Part shown: positions 1 through 7,865 of the stretch, piece after piece
Layout: each line of letters opens with the position of its first letter
How positions within the stretch are numbered: position 1 is the first letter of the stretch
Assembly (NCBI GenBank): GCA_041397625.1
Contig: JAWKWH010000002.1
Location: 1-64,000, forward strand
Length of the DNA: 64,000 bases
From: JAWKWH01 sp041397625
GTDB taxonomy: Bacteria; Pseudomonadota; Alphaproteobacteria; Rhizobiales; Rhizobiaceae
Reading direction: 5' to 3'
Program-made: the position numbers and the translations under genes
The notes under the pieces: model-generated
The model's input: the letters and a program-made list of their open reading frames with translations, nothing else
Told to the model about the DNA's origin: nothing
The model's database searches: none

Positions 1-98
1 GCGGTTGATGTTGGCAACGCCCGCAGCCTGGGTTCCGGAAAGTGATCCGCACTGATTGTTGGGATCTGGCTTGATTCCAGCTCCTGAAGGCGGAGAGG

Positions 99-232
99 AT
101 GAGCCGGACGACGTAAAAACCCGAACAGATCATCAGTCGGCTACGGGAGGCTGAAGGTCCGGCTGAGCCAGGGCCGGACGGTCGGCGAGGTTTGCCGCGG
201 CTTCGGTGTGTCGGAGCGGGGTTGCTGCCGCC
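99..232 (+). pseudogene. IS3-family transposase orfA remnant
   Basis: The ATG opens MSRTT and hits TAA at once, then continues as KPEQIISRLREAE. One extra base shifts the frame into RLSQGRTVGEVCRGFGVSE. Together these read as the N-terminal helix-turn-helix of the OrfA protein of IS3-type elements. After about 45 residues the similarity ends and no orfB or terminal repeat follows. It therefore has an internal stop, a frameshift and a truncation, and should be a dead relic of an insertion at the edge of the neighbouring island. The family call rests on recalled sequence similarity. Confidence 0.6.
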
Positions 233-402
233 AATCCCGGCAACCTAAGCCGCCGATCGGGCCAATTGGCTTCACGTCCAAATCCATGCCGGATTCTAAC
301 TCTGTAGCTGGATCACCAAAGGGACACGGGTCATACTTTGGGGGGGATTGCTGCGGGCGGTGTCCCAGAGACCAAATCTTCGTTGCTTCCAGGAGCTTTC
401 GC
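233..402. other. non-coding stretch beside the transposase relic
   Basis: No convincing gene, RNA or repeat is seen here. It contains a run of seven G residues near 341-347 and short frames without ribosome binding sites. It lies downstream of the PrtN-like gene on the opposite strand and is probably degraded mobile-element DNA. Confidence 0.4.
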
Positions 403-675
403 TCAGCTCCAGCCGCTCATCTGCGACAGTTCCTTCGCGGCAGCCTGGCGCCGTTTGTCGAGATAGTCCGCCAGGTCCTGCCAATGGACGCCCTTGGCGC
501 ATTTCTGACTGTGTTCCATGCGCATGAGCGGTAGCGCGATGTCGCCTGAACTGAGCTTGCGAACAAGCTTGTGCAGCGTCAGGTGCGAGAAGAAGTCACG
601 ACGGACATCTTCGAGCGGGATGACGGCCTTGCCGTCATATTGTGCCAAAAGCAGGAAAGTGGTGTTGAGCGTCAT
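403..675 (-). CDS. PrtN-like (pyocin activator family) regulator
   Basis: A 90-residue protein resembling the pyocin activator PrtN family. The N-terminus reads NTTFLLLAQYDGKAVIPLE, followed by VRRDFFSHLT, a basic segment, ALPLMRMEHSQKCAKGVH and a C-terminal DLADYLDKRRQAA helix. This is the usual length and layout of small PrtN proteins. In Pseudomonas, PrtN switches on phage-derived pyocin genes; in alphaproteobacteria the family is common on integrated elements. It points away from dusA, which starts about 100 bp to the right. No pyocin or phage structural genes are visible, so its targets would lie left of the window or be gone. Start ATG chosen for full family alignment; no strong ribosome binding site precedes it. 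Confidence 0.75.
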   Translation of the reverse strand: MTLNTTFLLLAQYDGKAVIPLEDVRRDFFSHLTLHKLVRKLSSGDIALPLMRMEHSQKCAKGVHWQDLADYLDKRRQAAAKELSQMSGWS

Positions 676-761
676 TGACCATTACACTTTGAAAAACCGA
701 CGAAATGAGTCATCTATCAGAAAAGCGGGTAATGTCGGTCGGTTTGATTTGGCTATGGTTT

Positions 762-779
762 AGGAAAACTATGTAATTG
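762..779 (+). promoter_or_regulatory. ribosome binding site and TTG start of dusA
   Basis: AGGAAAA lies 8 bases before TTG. Between them is an in-frame ATG immediately followed by TAA, so the sequence reads ATG-TAA-TTG. Only the TTG opens dusA. The ATG-stop minimal frame directly before the real start could affect initiation. This arrangement belongs to the AT-rich DNA probably supplied by the integrated element. Confidence 0.5.
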
Positions 780-1766
780 ATTGAAAAATATAATAAATTT
801 AGCATAGCCCCCATGTTGGATTGGACGGATCGGCATTGCCGTTATCTTCATCGCCAGTTGTCGCGCCGGGCGTTGCTCTATACCGAGATGGTGGTCGCCG
901 ATGCCGTGATCCATGGCGATCGCGAGCGGCTGATCGGATTCGATGCGTGCGAGCATCCCGTGGCGTTGCAGCTCGGCGGTTCGGAGCCGGGAAAACTCGC
1001 CGACGCGGCGCGGATCGCGGCGGATTTCGGCTATGACGAGGTCAACCTCAATGTCGGCTGCCCGTCGGACCGCGTGCAGTCGGGCACCTTCGGCGCCTGC
1101 CTGATGCGCGAACCGGCGCTGGTGGCCGATTGCGTCGCGGCGATGAAGCGCGCCGTCGACATCCCCGTCACCGTCAAATGCCGCATCGGCGTCGACGACC
1201 AGGATCCGCACGAGGCACTGTGGGCGATGGCGCGGGCCACTTTCGAGGCGGGCAGCGATGCGCTGTGGGTGCATGCGCGCAAGGCCTGGCTTAAGGGGCT
1301 GAGCCCGAAAGAGAACCGCGACGTGCCGCCGCTCGACCACCCGCTGGTCTATCGGTTGAGATCCGATTTCGGCGACCGCTTCATCGGCATCAATGGCGGC
1401 ATCGCCGATCTTGAGGAAGCGCGCGGGCACCTTGCCCGTGTCGACGGCGTGATGCTCGGCCGCGCCGCCTATCACGCGCCGGCGCTCCTTGCCGATGTCG
1501 ACGGGCTGATCTTCGGCGACGAGGCGCCGGCGCCGGAGCTGCGAACCGTGGTCGAGACCATGGCCGCCTATGCGGAACGCCATATCGCCGGCGGCGGCCG
1601 GCTGGTGCATGTCGGCCGCCACATGACCGGCCTGTTTCACGGGCGGCCGGGCGCGCGCGCCTGGAGGCGCATGCTGTCGGAGGAGGGGACGCGCGAAGGA
1701 GCGGGCCCGGAAGTGCTGCTCGCCGCGCTCGACAAGGTGGAGGGCGGTCGGCGGGCGGCCGCCTGA
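777..1766 (+). CDS. dusA: tRNA-dihydrouridine(20/20a) synthase DusA
   Basis: FMN enzyme that reduces uridines 20/20a in the D-loop of tRNA using NADPH. 329 residues, the normal length. The TIM barrel opens with SIAPMLDWTD (9-18). The catalytic cysteine is C95 in LNVGCPSDRVQ, and the FMN phosphate region is INGGI..LEEA. HVGRHMTGLFHGRPGARAW near the C-terminus is the DusA signature. The start is TTG. An ATG six bases upstream is followed at once by a stop, and the next ATG (MLDWTD) would remove the first barrel strand. Codons 1-12 are AT-rich (lysine, asparagine, isoleucine), unlike the GC-rich remainder. This fits a 5' end donated by an element integrated in dusA. Nothing suggests loss of function. 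Confidence 0.95.
   Translation: MIEKYNKFSIAPMLDWTDRHCRYLHRQLSRRALLYTEMVVADAVIHGDRERLIGFDACEHPVALQLGGSEPGKLADAARIAADFGYDEVNLNVGCPSDRVQSGTFGACLMREPALVADCVAAMKRAVDIPVTVKCRIGVDDQDPHEALWAMARATFEAGSDALWVHARKAWLKGLSPKENRDVPPLDHPLVYRLRSDFGDRFIGINGGIADLEEARGHLARVDGVMLGRAAYHAPALLADVDGLIFGDEAPAPELRTVVETMAAYAERHIAGGGRLVHVGRHMTGLFHGRPGARAWRRMLSEEGTREGAGPEVLLAALDKVEGGRRAAA
780..835 (+). other. putative element/chromosome junction (att-like) in the 5' end of dusA
   Basis: Base composition changes sharply from AT-rich (up to about 805) to GC-rich around the codons for APMLDWTD. Integrases of one tyrosine-recombinase family are known to recombine at this part of dusA and to replace the 5' end while keeping the gene functional. 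The PrtN-like gene and the transposase relic just upstream support this. The exact core and the other junction are not visible, so this is an inference. Confidence 0.45.
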
Positions 1767-1887
1767 GGCCGCCGCCATGCGCGCCAGGCGCTGGACAGTT
1801 CGCTGACGCGCCAATAAAGCCCTCCTGACAACGGGACAGCATCCGGTCCGCCGGCCGGCGGGCACGGGTCGCGGAAGAGGGGCTTTC

Positions 1888-2721
1888 ATGCCGGGACTGG
1901 ATCTGCCGCTTGACGAGCTGATCGCGTTCGCCGCCGCGGCGGTCGCGGTCGGCTCGGTGGCCGGCGTGCTCGCCGGCATATTCGGCATCGGCGGCGGCGC
2001 GGTGATGGTGCCGGTGTTCTATCAATGCCTCGGCATCCTCGGCATCGACGAGGCGGTGCGCATGCATCTGGCCGTCGGCACCTCGCTCGCCGTCATCGTG
2101 CCGACATCGATCTCGTCGTTCCGCGCGCATCTGAAGCGCGGCGCCGTCGATATCGATCTTCTGAAGAGCTTCGCCATACCCGTTCCGCTTGGCGTGGTTC
2201 TCGCCTCGCTGACGGCGGCGGCGCTGTCGAGCGGCGGGCTTCGCGCCGTCTTTGCCGCAATCGCCACGGGCGTCGGGCTCAGGCTGCTGTTCAACCGGCC
2301 GGGCTGGCGGCTCGGCGGCGAGGTCCCCGGCAATCCGGCGCGCGCCCTGTTCGGGTTGGCGCTCGGCTACCTGTCGACGCTGATGGGTATCGGCGGCGGT
2401 GTCATCAACAACACCTTCATGACGCTCTACGGCCGGCCGATCCACCAGGCGGTGGCGACGTCGGCGGGCATGGGCGTGCTGATCTCGGTGCCCGGCATGA
2501 TCGGCTATGTCTGGGCCGGCTGGAATGCGGCCAGCTTGCCTGTCGGTTCCACCGGTTTCGTCAACTGGATCGCCGTGGCGCTGATCATCCCGGTAACGCT
2601 GGTTGCAGCACCCATCGGTGCGCGCATCGCCCATGCGCTGTCGCAACGCACGCTGGAGGTGGCCTTCGGCCTGTTCCTGCTGGTGGTGGCGGTGCGTTTC
2701 GCCTGGTCGCTCTACGGATGA
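1888..2721 (+). CDS. TauE/SafE-family sulfite/anion exporter
   Basis: A 277-residue integral membrane protein with about eight predicted helices in two similar halves. Each half starts with a glycine-rich motif: GIFGIGGGAVMVP (about 31-43) and LMGIGGGVINNTFM (about 168-181). These paired motifs define the TauE/SafE (DUF81) family, which exports sulfite, sulfoacetate or related anions across the inner membrane. The substrate cannot be told from sequence. ATG follows GGAAGAGGGG. It is a single-gene unit between dusA and a convergent membrane protease gene. Confidence 0.85.
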   Translation: MPGLDLPLDELIAFAAAAVAVGSVAGVLAGIFGIGGGAVMVPVFYQCLGILGIDEAVRMHLAVGTSLAVIVPTSISSFRAHLKRGAVDIDLLKSFAIPVPLGVVLASLTAAALSSGGLRAVFAAIATGVGLRLLFNRPGWRLGGEVPGNPARALFGLALGYLSTLMGIGGGVINNTFMTLYGRPIHQAVATSAGMGVLISVPGMIGYVWAGWNAASLPVGSTGFVNWIAVALIIPVTLVAAPIGARIAHALSQRTLEVAFGLFLLVVAVRFAWSLYG

Positions 2722-2726
2722 TCGAC

Positions 2727-3428
2727 TCAATCGCGCAGGATCAACCGGTCGCCGCGCACATCGAAACCCGAAAGCGTGCCGAGGAAGTTCATGCCGAGCA
2801 GGCTCTGGTCGAGTTGGCCCGGTCCGGCGACCAGCAGCGGTAACCTCATCCGGCTGATGTCGCCGATGCGGATTTCATCGGCGCTCGCCCTTGCCGCCCG
2901 CGTGGCGCCGTTCGCCGTCGACACCGGAACGGTGAATGACAGCGAGGCGATGTCGATGCCGGCGCGCCTGGCGTCTGCGCTGGTCAGCACGGTCGTCGTC
3001 GCACCGGTGTCGATCAGGAAATCGACATCGCGACCATTGACCTCGCCGGCGACCTCGAAATGCCCGTTGGCGCGCTTTTCCAGCATCACTGCGATGCCGT
3101 CGCCGTCGGAAACAGACAGCGGACTGCCCGGCACGAGGCCGGCGGTCAACCGGCTGGCGATATCCTGCAATTCGTAGCGGTACTGGTAGCCGGCAACCAG
3201 AACCAGCGCGATGAACAGCCAGACGGTGATGTTGCGGACCACCTCGCCGACGGGCAGGCGGAAAGTGAGCAGGCCGGCACCCAGCACCAGTCCCCAGACG
3301 CCGAGATAGAGCGTGCTGGCGAAATTGCTGTTGTCCATGCCGAGGATCGTGCCGCCGTCATCGTTGATGATGAGCAGGACGAGCCCGGTGCCGATGATCG
3401 CCATGACGACCCAGAACAGGCGCGACAT
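2727..3428 (-). CDS. TIGR02281-family membrane-anchored retroviral-type aspartic protease
   Basis: 233 residues. Three hydrophobic segments lie in the first ~100 residues (about 4-22, 38-58, 67-80). A soluble domain follows with the aspartic protease motif FLIDTGATTTVL and, later, LLGMNFLGTL, typical of the clan AA proteases (TIGR02281) of alphaproteobacteria. Family members act as homodimers with one active-site Asp per subunit; physiological substrates are generally unknown. The gene follows DUF1289 by 6 bp on the same strand, suggesting one transcript, and converges on the exporter gene with a 5 bp gap. Confidence 0.85.
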   Translation of the reverse strand: MSRLFWVVMAIIGTGLVLLIINDDGGTILGMDNSNFASTLYLGVWGLVLGAGLLTFRLPVGEVVRNITVWLFIALVLVAGYQYRYELQDIASRLTAGLVPGSPLSVSDGDGIAVMLEKRANGHFEVAGEVNGRDVDFLIDTGATTTVLTSADARRAGIDIASLSFTVPVSTANGATRAARASADEIRIGDISRMRLPLLVAGPGQLDQSLLGMNFLGTLSGFDVRGDRLILRD

Positions 3429-3434
3429 GACGGT

Positions 3435-3680
3435 CTATGCCTCCGTCTCGCCGGCACTCTGGCGCGCCAGCCGGCGGCGCCTGGTTTCGCGCCGGGGACG
3501 CCGCTCGACCGTTTCAAGCCGCGCCGGCAGTTCGGCCATCACGGTTCGCCGCGTTTCGGGGGTCATCGCGCTCCATGCTCCGATTTCGTCGCGCGTGCGC
3601 CCGCAGCCGAAGCAATAGCCGGTCTTCATATCGATCGAGCAGACGAGGATGCAGGGGCTTTCGATCGGGCCGTTGCTCAC
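3435..3680 (-). CDS. DUF1289 domain protein
   Basis: A small protein of 81 residues. The N-terminal half has the cysteine pattern of DUF1289: SPCILVCSIDMKTGYCFGCG, four cysteines that probably bind a metal or Fe-S cluster, followed by RTRDEIGAW and a PETRR helix. The C-terminus is rich in arginine. Function is unknown for the family. It is the first gene of a likely two-gene unit with the membrane protease. Confidence 0.85.
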   Translation of the reverse strand: MSNGPIESPCILVCSIDMKTGYCFGCGRTRDEIGAWSAMTPETRRTVMAELPARLETVERRPRRETRRRRLARQSAGETEA

Positions 3681-3759
3681 CGGGCGGCATCCCGTGTTCG
3701 GATATCCATCGGTCTCATATTGTCGGCATGGCGGGTTTTTGCAAGGCCGCGCGCGCCGC

Positions 3760-5391
3760 TCAACGGGCCACCGCCTTGCCGCGCCTTCCGGCGCCGCCGG
3801 AGGTCGGCATGGCCGGCAGTGCCTCCATCACGCGCTGGCGCGGAAAAATGGCGATCGCCTCGGTGCCGGCACGCAGCTTGGATTTCAGGTCGAGGCTGCC
3901 GCCATGCATCTGCAACAGCGCCTGGACGATCGGCAGGCCGAGCCCGGTGCCCTGTTCGGCGCTCTTGATGGCGATCGAGCCCTGGCCGAAGGCGGCCAGC
4001 ACCACCGGTATCTCCTCCTCGGCGATGCCGGGGCCGTTGTCCTTGATCTTGACGTACTGGCCGCCGCCGGCGGTCCAGCCGACGCTGATCTCGATGACGC
4101 CGCCGGTGGGCGTGAACTTGACCGCATTCGACAGAAGGTTGAGGACGATCTGGCGCACCGAGCGCTCGTCGGCGAGCAGACGCGGCATGTCGGGCTCGAA
4201 GCGGCGGTGGATGGTGATCTCCTTGCCGCGCGCCTTCAGTTCCATCATGTGGCAGCATTCGTCCGCGATCGCTTCCAGCGAAACCTGTTCCTCGTTGATC
4301 TGGTAGCGGCCGGCCTCGATGCGGCTCAGATCGAGGATCTCGTTGATCAGTTCGAGCAGGTGACGGCCGGAGGAATGGATGTCGCCGATATATTCGCGGT
4401 AGCTGTCATTGCCGACCGGGCCGAGCACCTCGTTGGACATTACCTCCGAAAAGCCGAGTATGGCGTTGAGGGGCGTGCGCAGTTCGTGGCTCATCGAGGC
4501 GAGAAAGCGGGATTTTGCCAGGTTGGCCTCCTCGGCGCGGCGGCGGGCCTCGTCCGACATCGACTTGGCGGTTGCGAGCTCGGCAATCAACCAGTCCTTC
4601 TCGGTGCGCAGCGACAGCAGCATGACCGTGGATTTGTTCAGAAATCCCGCAACATAAACGAAGAACGGCAGCGAGATCAGCAGGACGCCGGCCATCATGG
4701 CTTCGACCGGTATGTAGTAGCGCGCCGAGAACAGCACGTAGAAGGTCACCGGGAGCGCGAATGTGGCGACAAGCGCACCGCGCAGTGCAGACGCCAGGAT
4801 CGCGGTGGCGCCGATGGCCATCAGCAGAACCACGGCCTGGATGACGGGAAACTGGGCGACGCCGCACTCCACGCAGCGCAGCACGGCGAAGTAGGACCAG
4901 CCGATGCCGGTCGCAAAATGGCCGATCAGGAAACCGATCTTGGCCCTTTCGGCGTCGATGGAGGTCGAGTCGGCGCGATCGACCTTGAGCGCGTAGTAGG
5001 CAAGGGCCGCATAGGTGGTGGCCGCCACCAGCGCCCAGATCAGCATCTCGCCGCCGAGGCCGATCAGCAGTCCGGCGGTGGCGACAAGAACGACAAGCAG
5101 CGGCATGGCGACGCCGACGCTCATGATCGAGCGAGCGTGCAGCTTGAGCAGTTCGCGGTCGAACACCGGGTTGCCGTAGGTGTTTGACAGCCGGTCGCGC
5201 GTCTTGCGCACGGCACGCGCCACCTCGGTGTTGCGGTGCCTCTTGCGCCGGTCGACGATGATCTTGTCTGCGGTTTCGGAGCGTTCCAACGCCTTGTCCG
5301 GGTGCGTGTGCGAATGCGATTGTTGCCTGGTCGTCGAACCTAAGGGCGAATGATTAAGAGTCCCTTCCCGACGCAACCGTTCCGTAACCAT
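3760..5391 (-). CDS. membrane sensor histidine kinase
   Basis: 543 residues. A charged N-terminal tail of about 85 residues precedes roughly six transmembrane helices (about 90-250) with no large periplasmic domain. A short coiled-coil linker leads to HisKA with the phosphoacceptor H302 in SMSHELRTPLNAI, then HATPase_c with N-box LLSNAVKFTP, G1 DNGPGIAEEE and G2 GTGLGLPI. It resembles the PdhS-like kinases of Rhizobiales, which often feed cell-cycle or stress phosphorelays, but no response regulator lies beside it, so its partner is unknown. The ATG is the first in frame; a later start cannot be excluded because the tail is poorly constrained. Confidence 0.85.
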   Translation of the reverse strand: MVTERLRREGTLNHSPLGSTTRQQSHSHTHPDKALERSETADKIIVDRRKRHRNTEVARAVRKTRDRLSNTYGNPVFDRELLKLHARSIMSVGVAMPLLVVLVATAGLLIGLGGEMLIWALVAATTYAALAYYALKVDRADSTSIDAERAKIGFLIGHFATGIGWSYFAVLRCVECGVAQFPVIQAVVLLMAIGATAILASALRGALVATFALPVTFYVLFSARYYIPVEAMMAGVLLISLPFFVYVAGFLNKSTVMLLSLRTEKDWLIAELATAKSMSDEARRRAEEANLAKSRFLASMSHELRTPLNAILGFSEVMSNEVLGPVGNDSYREYIGDIHSSGRHLLELINEILDLSRIEAGRYQINEEQVSLEAIADECCHMMELKARGKEITIHRRFEPDMPRLLADERSVRQIVLNLLSNAVKFTPTGGVIEISVGWTAGGGQYVKIKDNGPGIAEEEIPVVLAAFGQGSIAIKSAEQGTGLGLPIVQALLQMHGGSLDLKSKLRAGTEAIAIFPRQRVMEALPAMPTSGGAGRRGKAVAR

Positions 5392-5489
5392 GTTTTGACC
5401 GGTCGGGCACCGAAATGGCCTTGCCCGCGGAAGCGAATTTTCCCAATCTTGGCGGCGAAATAGCGGCAGAAGCGAAAGGTTGGTATGAG

Positions 5490-6101
5490 ATGAAGCTGTT
5501 TGACGGGGGCAGGGCGCCCAATCCGCGCCGCGTGCGGGTTTTCCTGGCCGAGAAGGGCATCGAGGTGCCGCTGGTGCCGATCGATATGGGCGCGCTCGGC
5601 CACAGGTCGGCCGAAGTCACCGAGCGAAATCCGCTGCAACGCCTGCCGGTGCTCGAACTCGACGACGGCACGATCCTGACGGAATCGGTGGCGATCTGCC
5701 GCTATTTCGAGGAACTGCAGCCCGAGCCGGCGCTTTTCGGCAAGGGCGCGCTCGGCATGGCGCTGGTGGAAATGTGGCAACGGCGTATGGAAATGCACTT
5801 CCTGCTGCCGGTCGCGCAGGCATTCCGCCACACCCATCCGGCGATGAAGGAATGGGAAGTGCCGCAGGTGCCCGAGTGGGGCGAGGCCAACAAGCCGCGC
5901 GCCATCGACTTCATGCGCCTGCTCGACGGTGAACTGGCAGCGCGCGCCTTCGTTGCGGGCGACGAATACTCGATTGCCGACATTACCGGGATGATCGCCG
6001 TCGATTTCCTCAAACCGGCGCGGATTGCCGTGCCTGAGGAACTGGAGAACCTGCGCCGCTGGTACGGCGAGGTCGCGGCGCGGCCGAGCGCCAATGCCTG
6101 A
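5490..6101 (+). CDS. glutathione S-transferase family protein
   Basis: 203 residues. The N-terminal thioredoxin-like domain begins MKLFDGG..PNPRRVRVFLAEKGI and contains the glutathione-contacting NPLQRLPVLEL and ILTESVAICRYFE (cis-Pro and ES motifs). The helical C-terminal domain includes FVAGDEYSIADITG, the GST N-capping box. Likely cytosolic and glutathione-dependent; the substrate is unknown. The frame is open 75 bases further upstream, but homology begins at MKLFDGG. It overlaps the next gene by 8 bases, suggesting translational coupling. Confidence 0.88.
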   Translation: MKLFDGGRAPNPRRVRVFLAEKGIEVPLVPIDMGALGHRSAEVTERNPLQRLPVLELDDGTILTESVAICRYFEELQPEPALFGKGALGMALVEMWQRRMEMHFLLPVAQAFRHTHPAMKEWEVPQVPEWGEANKPRAIDFMRLLDGELAARAFVAGDEYSIADITGMIAVDFLKPARIAVPEELENLRRWYGEVAARPSANA

Positions 6102-6720
6102 ACGGGCGGCGCTCGACCGGCTGGTCGCCGAGATCGGAGCATGCCGGGTCTGCCGCGACAAGCCAGCCGGCAAGCCGCTGCCGCACGAGCCGCGTCCGGT
6201 CGTTGTGGCGAGCCGGACCGCCCGCATCCTGATCGCCGGACAGGCGCCCGGAACCCGTGTGCATGCGAGCGGCGTTCCGTTCGACGACCGTTCCGGCGAC
6301 CGGTTGCGCGACTGGCTGGGCGTCGATCGCAGTCGGTTCTACGATCCAAAGTGCTTCGCCATCGCACCGATGGGATTCTGCTTTCCGGGTCTCGACGCCA
6401 AGGGTGGCGACCTGCCGCCAAGGCGCGAATGCGCACCGCTGTGGCGGGCGCGCCTGCTGGAACTCATGCCGCAGGTCGAACTGGTGCTGGTGATCGGACA
6501 ATACGCCCATGCCTGGCATCTGGGCGACCGGCGCGGCCGGACGCTGACCGAAACGGTGGCCAACTGGCGCTCGGTCTTCGACCCCGGTGGCAAACCGCCC
6601 ACGGTACTGCCGCTGCCGCATCCGTCGTGGCGCAACACGGCATGGCTGAAGAAAAACCCGTGGTTCGAGGCCGACCTCCTGCCGATGCTGCGCCGCGAAG
6701 TGGCGAGAAGGGTGTCCTGA
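6094..6720 (+). CDS. uracil-DNA glycosylase family protein
   Basis: 208 residues of the uracil-DNA glycosylase superfamily (COG1573-like). The N-terminal C-x2-C in ACRVCRDKP is followed by ILIAGQAPGTRVHASG (motif A region), a FDDRSGDRLRDWLG segment and the C-terminal PLPHPSWRNT (motif B). Of the usual four Fe-S cysteines, the N-terminal pair is clear, while only scattered cysteines follow, so cluster binding is uncertain. Possible roles are uracil excision or a related repair step. The ATG lies inside the end of the GST gene. Confidence 0.8.
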   Translation: MPERAALDRLVAEIGACRVCRDKPAGKPLPHEPRPVVVASRTARILIAGQAPGTRVHASGVPFDDRSGDRLRDWLGVDRSRFYDPKCFAIAPMGFCFPGLDAKGGDLPPRRECAPLWRARLLELMPQVELVLVIGQYAHAWHLGDRRGRTLTETVANWRSVFDPGGKPPTVLPLPHPSWRNTAWLKKNPWFEADLLPMLRREVARRVS

Positions 6721-6828
6721 TCTTTCAGCGGCGGTCGGCATCTTCCGGAACACTTACGAAAGAATTTTCTTGATTTTGGGCGCGAAACCCGCTCAAACGC
6801 AAAAATATTCTAATCTCCGGAGCCGATC

Positions 6829-7317
6829 ATGGACCGCCTCGACCGCAAGATCCTGCGCCTGCTGCAGGAGGATGCCACGCTGGCCGTCGCCGACATCGCC
6901 AAGAAGGTGGGGCTGTCGACCACGCCATGCTGGCGGCGTATCCAGAAGCTGGAGGAGGAAGGCGTCATTCGCGGGCGCGTGGCGCTGCTCGATCCGGTGA
7001 AGATCAATGCCCGCGCCACCGTTTTCGTGGCGATCAGGACCAATTCGCACAGTATGGAGTGGCTGAAGCGGTTTTCGGAAGTGGTTCAGGATTTCCCCGA
7101 AGTGGTCGAGTTCTACCGCATGGCCGGCGACATCGACTATCTGCTGCGCGTGGTGGTGCCGGACATCGCCGCTTTCGACGCCTTCTACAAGCGGCTGATC
7201 GAGCGGATCGAGATCCGCGACGTATCGTCGTCCTTTGCCATGGAGCAGATCAAGTACACGACAGAGATGCCGCTCGACTACATGCTGGTCGACAAGGCCG
7301 GCGGCCGCAAGGCGTAG
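6829..7317 (+). CDS. Lrp/AsnC-family transcriptional regulator
   Basis: 162 residues. The winged helix-turn-helix occupies about 2-60 (LDRKILRLLQEDATLAVADIA, then VGLSTTPCWRRIQKLEEEGVI), followed by the RAM/AsnC ligand-binding domain (about 65-150, with GDIDYLLRVVVPD). These regulators form octamers and respond to amino acids. A CGGAG ribosome binding site precedes the ATG. The 60 bases upstream are AT-rich and contain the dyad AAGAA-TT-TTCTT at 6760-6771, a plausible autoregulatory site. No amino acid gene is divergent from it, so the target is not evident. Confidence 0.92.
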   Translation: MDRLDRKILRLLQEDATLAVADIAKKVGLSTTPCWRRIQKLEEEGVIRGRVALLDPVKINARATVFVAIRTNSHSMEWLKRFSEVVQDFPEVVEFYRMAGDIDYLLRVVVPDIAAFDAFYKRLIERIEIRDVSSSFAMEQIKYTTEMPLDYMLVDKAGGRKA

Positions 7318-7400
7318 ATTCGTCGGGCATTTGAGATCGATCAACAGAACATATATGGTTTCCGCTATACTTACCGTGGATGGAACCAGGGAGGTGAGCC

Positions 7401-7862
7401 ATGCGGAAAATCCTGTTGCCCGGCGTGATCGGGCTTTCGTTGGCCCTTGCCGGCCAGGCGCTGGCAGCCGGCGACGACGTGATGACGGTCGAAACCGGCC
7501 AGCCCTTCGCCGACGCGGCTGCGGCGGTCGACAATGCGATCGTCAATCGCGGCTACAAGATCGACTATCACGGCTTTATCGGCGATATGCTGAAGCGCAC
7601 GGCCGAGGATGTCGGCGCCAGCACGGAAATCTACAAGGATGCCGAATTCTTCACCTTCTGCTCGGCGGTCGTTTCGCGTCGGGTGATGGAGGCGGATGCC
7701 GGCGACATCGCCTATTGCCCCTATATCGTGTTCGTTTATGAGCGCGCCGATGCGCCAGGCAAGGTGACGGTCGGTTTCCGCAAGCTGCCGGAGGGCGGTG
7801 CGCGCGACGAGGTCAACGCATTGCTCGCCGAGATCATCCAGGAAGCGGCCGACGGGTTTTGA
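7401..7862 (+). CDS. exported DUF302 domain protein
   Basis: 153 residues with a clear Sec signal peptide (about 1-22, cleavage after QALA). The remainder matches the DUF302 fold: VETGQPFADAAAAVDNAIVNRGY at the start, then CSAVVSRRVMEAD, CPYIVFVYE and a C-terminal NALLAEIIQEA helix. The function of periplasmic DUF302 proteins is not established. A good GGGAGGTGAG ribosome binding site precedes the ATG. It converges with the AlkD-like gene with only 3 bp between stop codons. Confidence 0.85.
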   Translation: MRKILLPGVIGLSLALAGQALAAGDDVMTVETGQPFADAAAAVDNAIVNRGYKIDYHGFIGDMLKRTAEDVGASTEIYKDAEFFTFCSAVVSRRVMEADAGDIAYCPYIVFVYERADAPGKVTVGFRKLPEGGARDEVNALLAEIIQEAADGF

Positions 7863-7865
7863 CGT

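Noticed and set aside
3649..5187. A 512-codon open frame antisense to the histidine kinase gene
   Set aside because: Low-complexity Gly/Gln/Asp/Arg product with no family; the kinase frame has all catalytic motifs.
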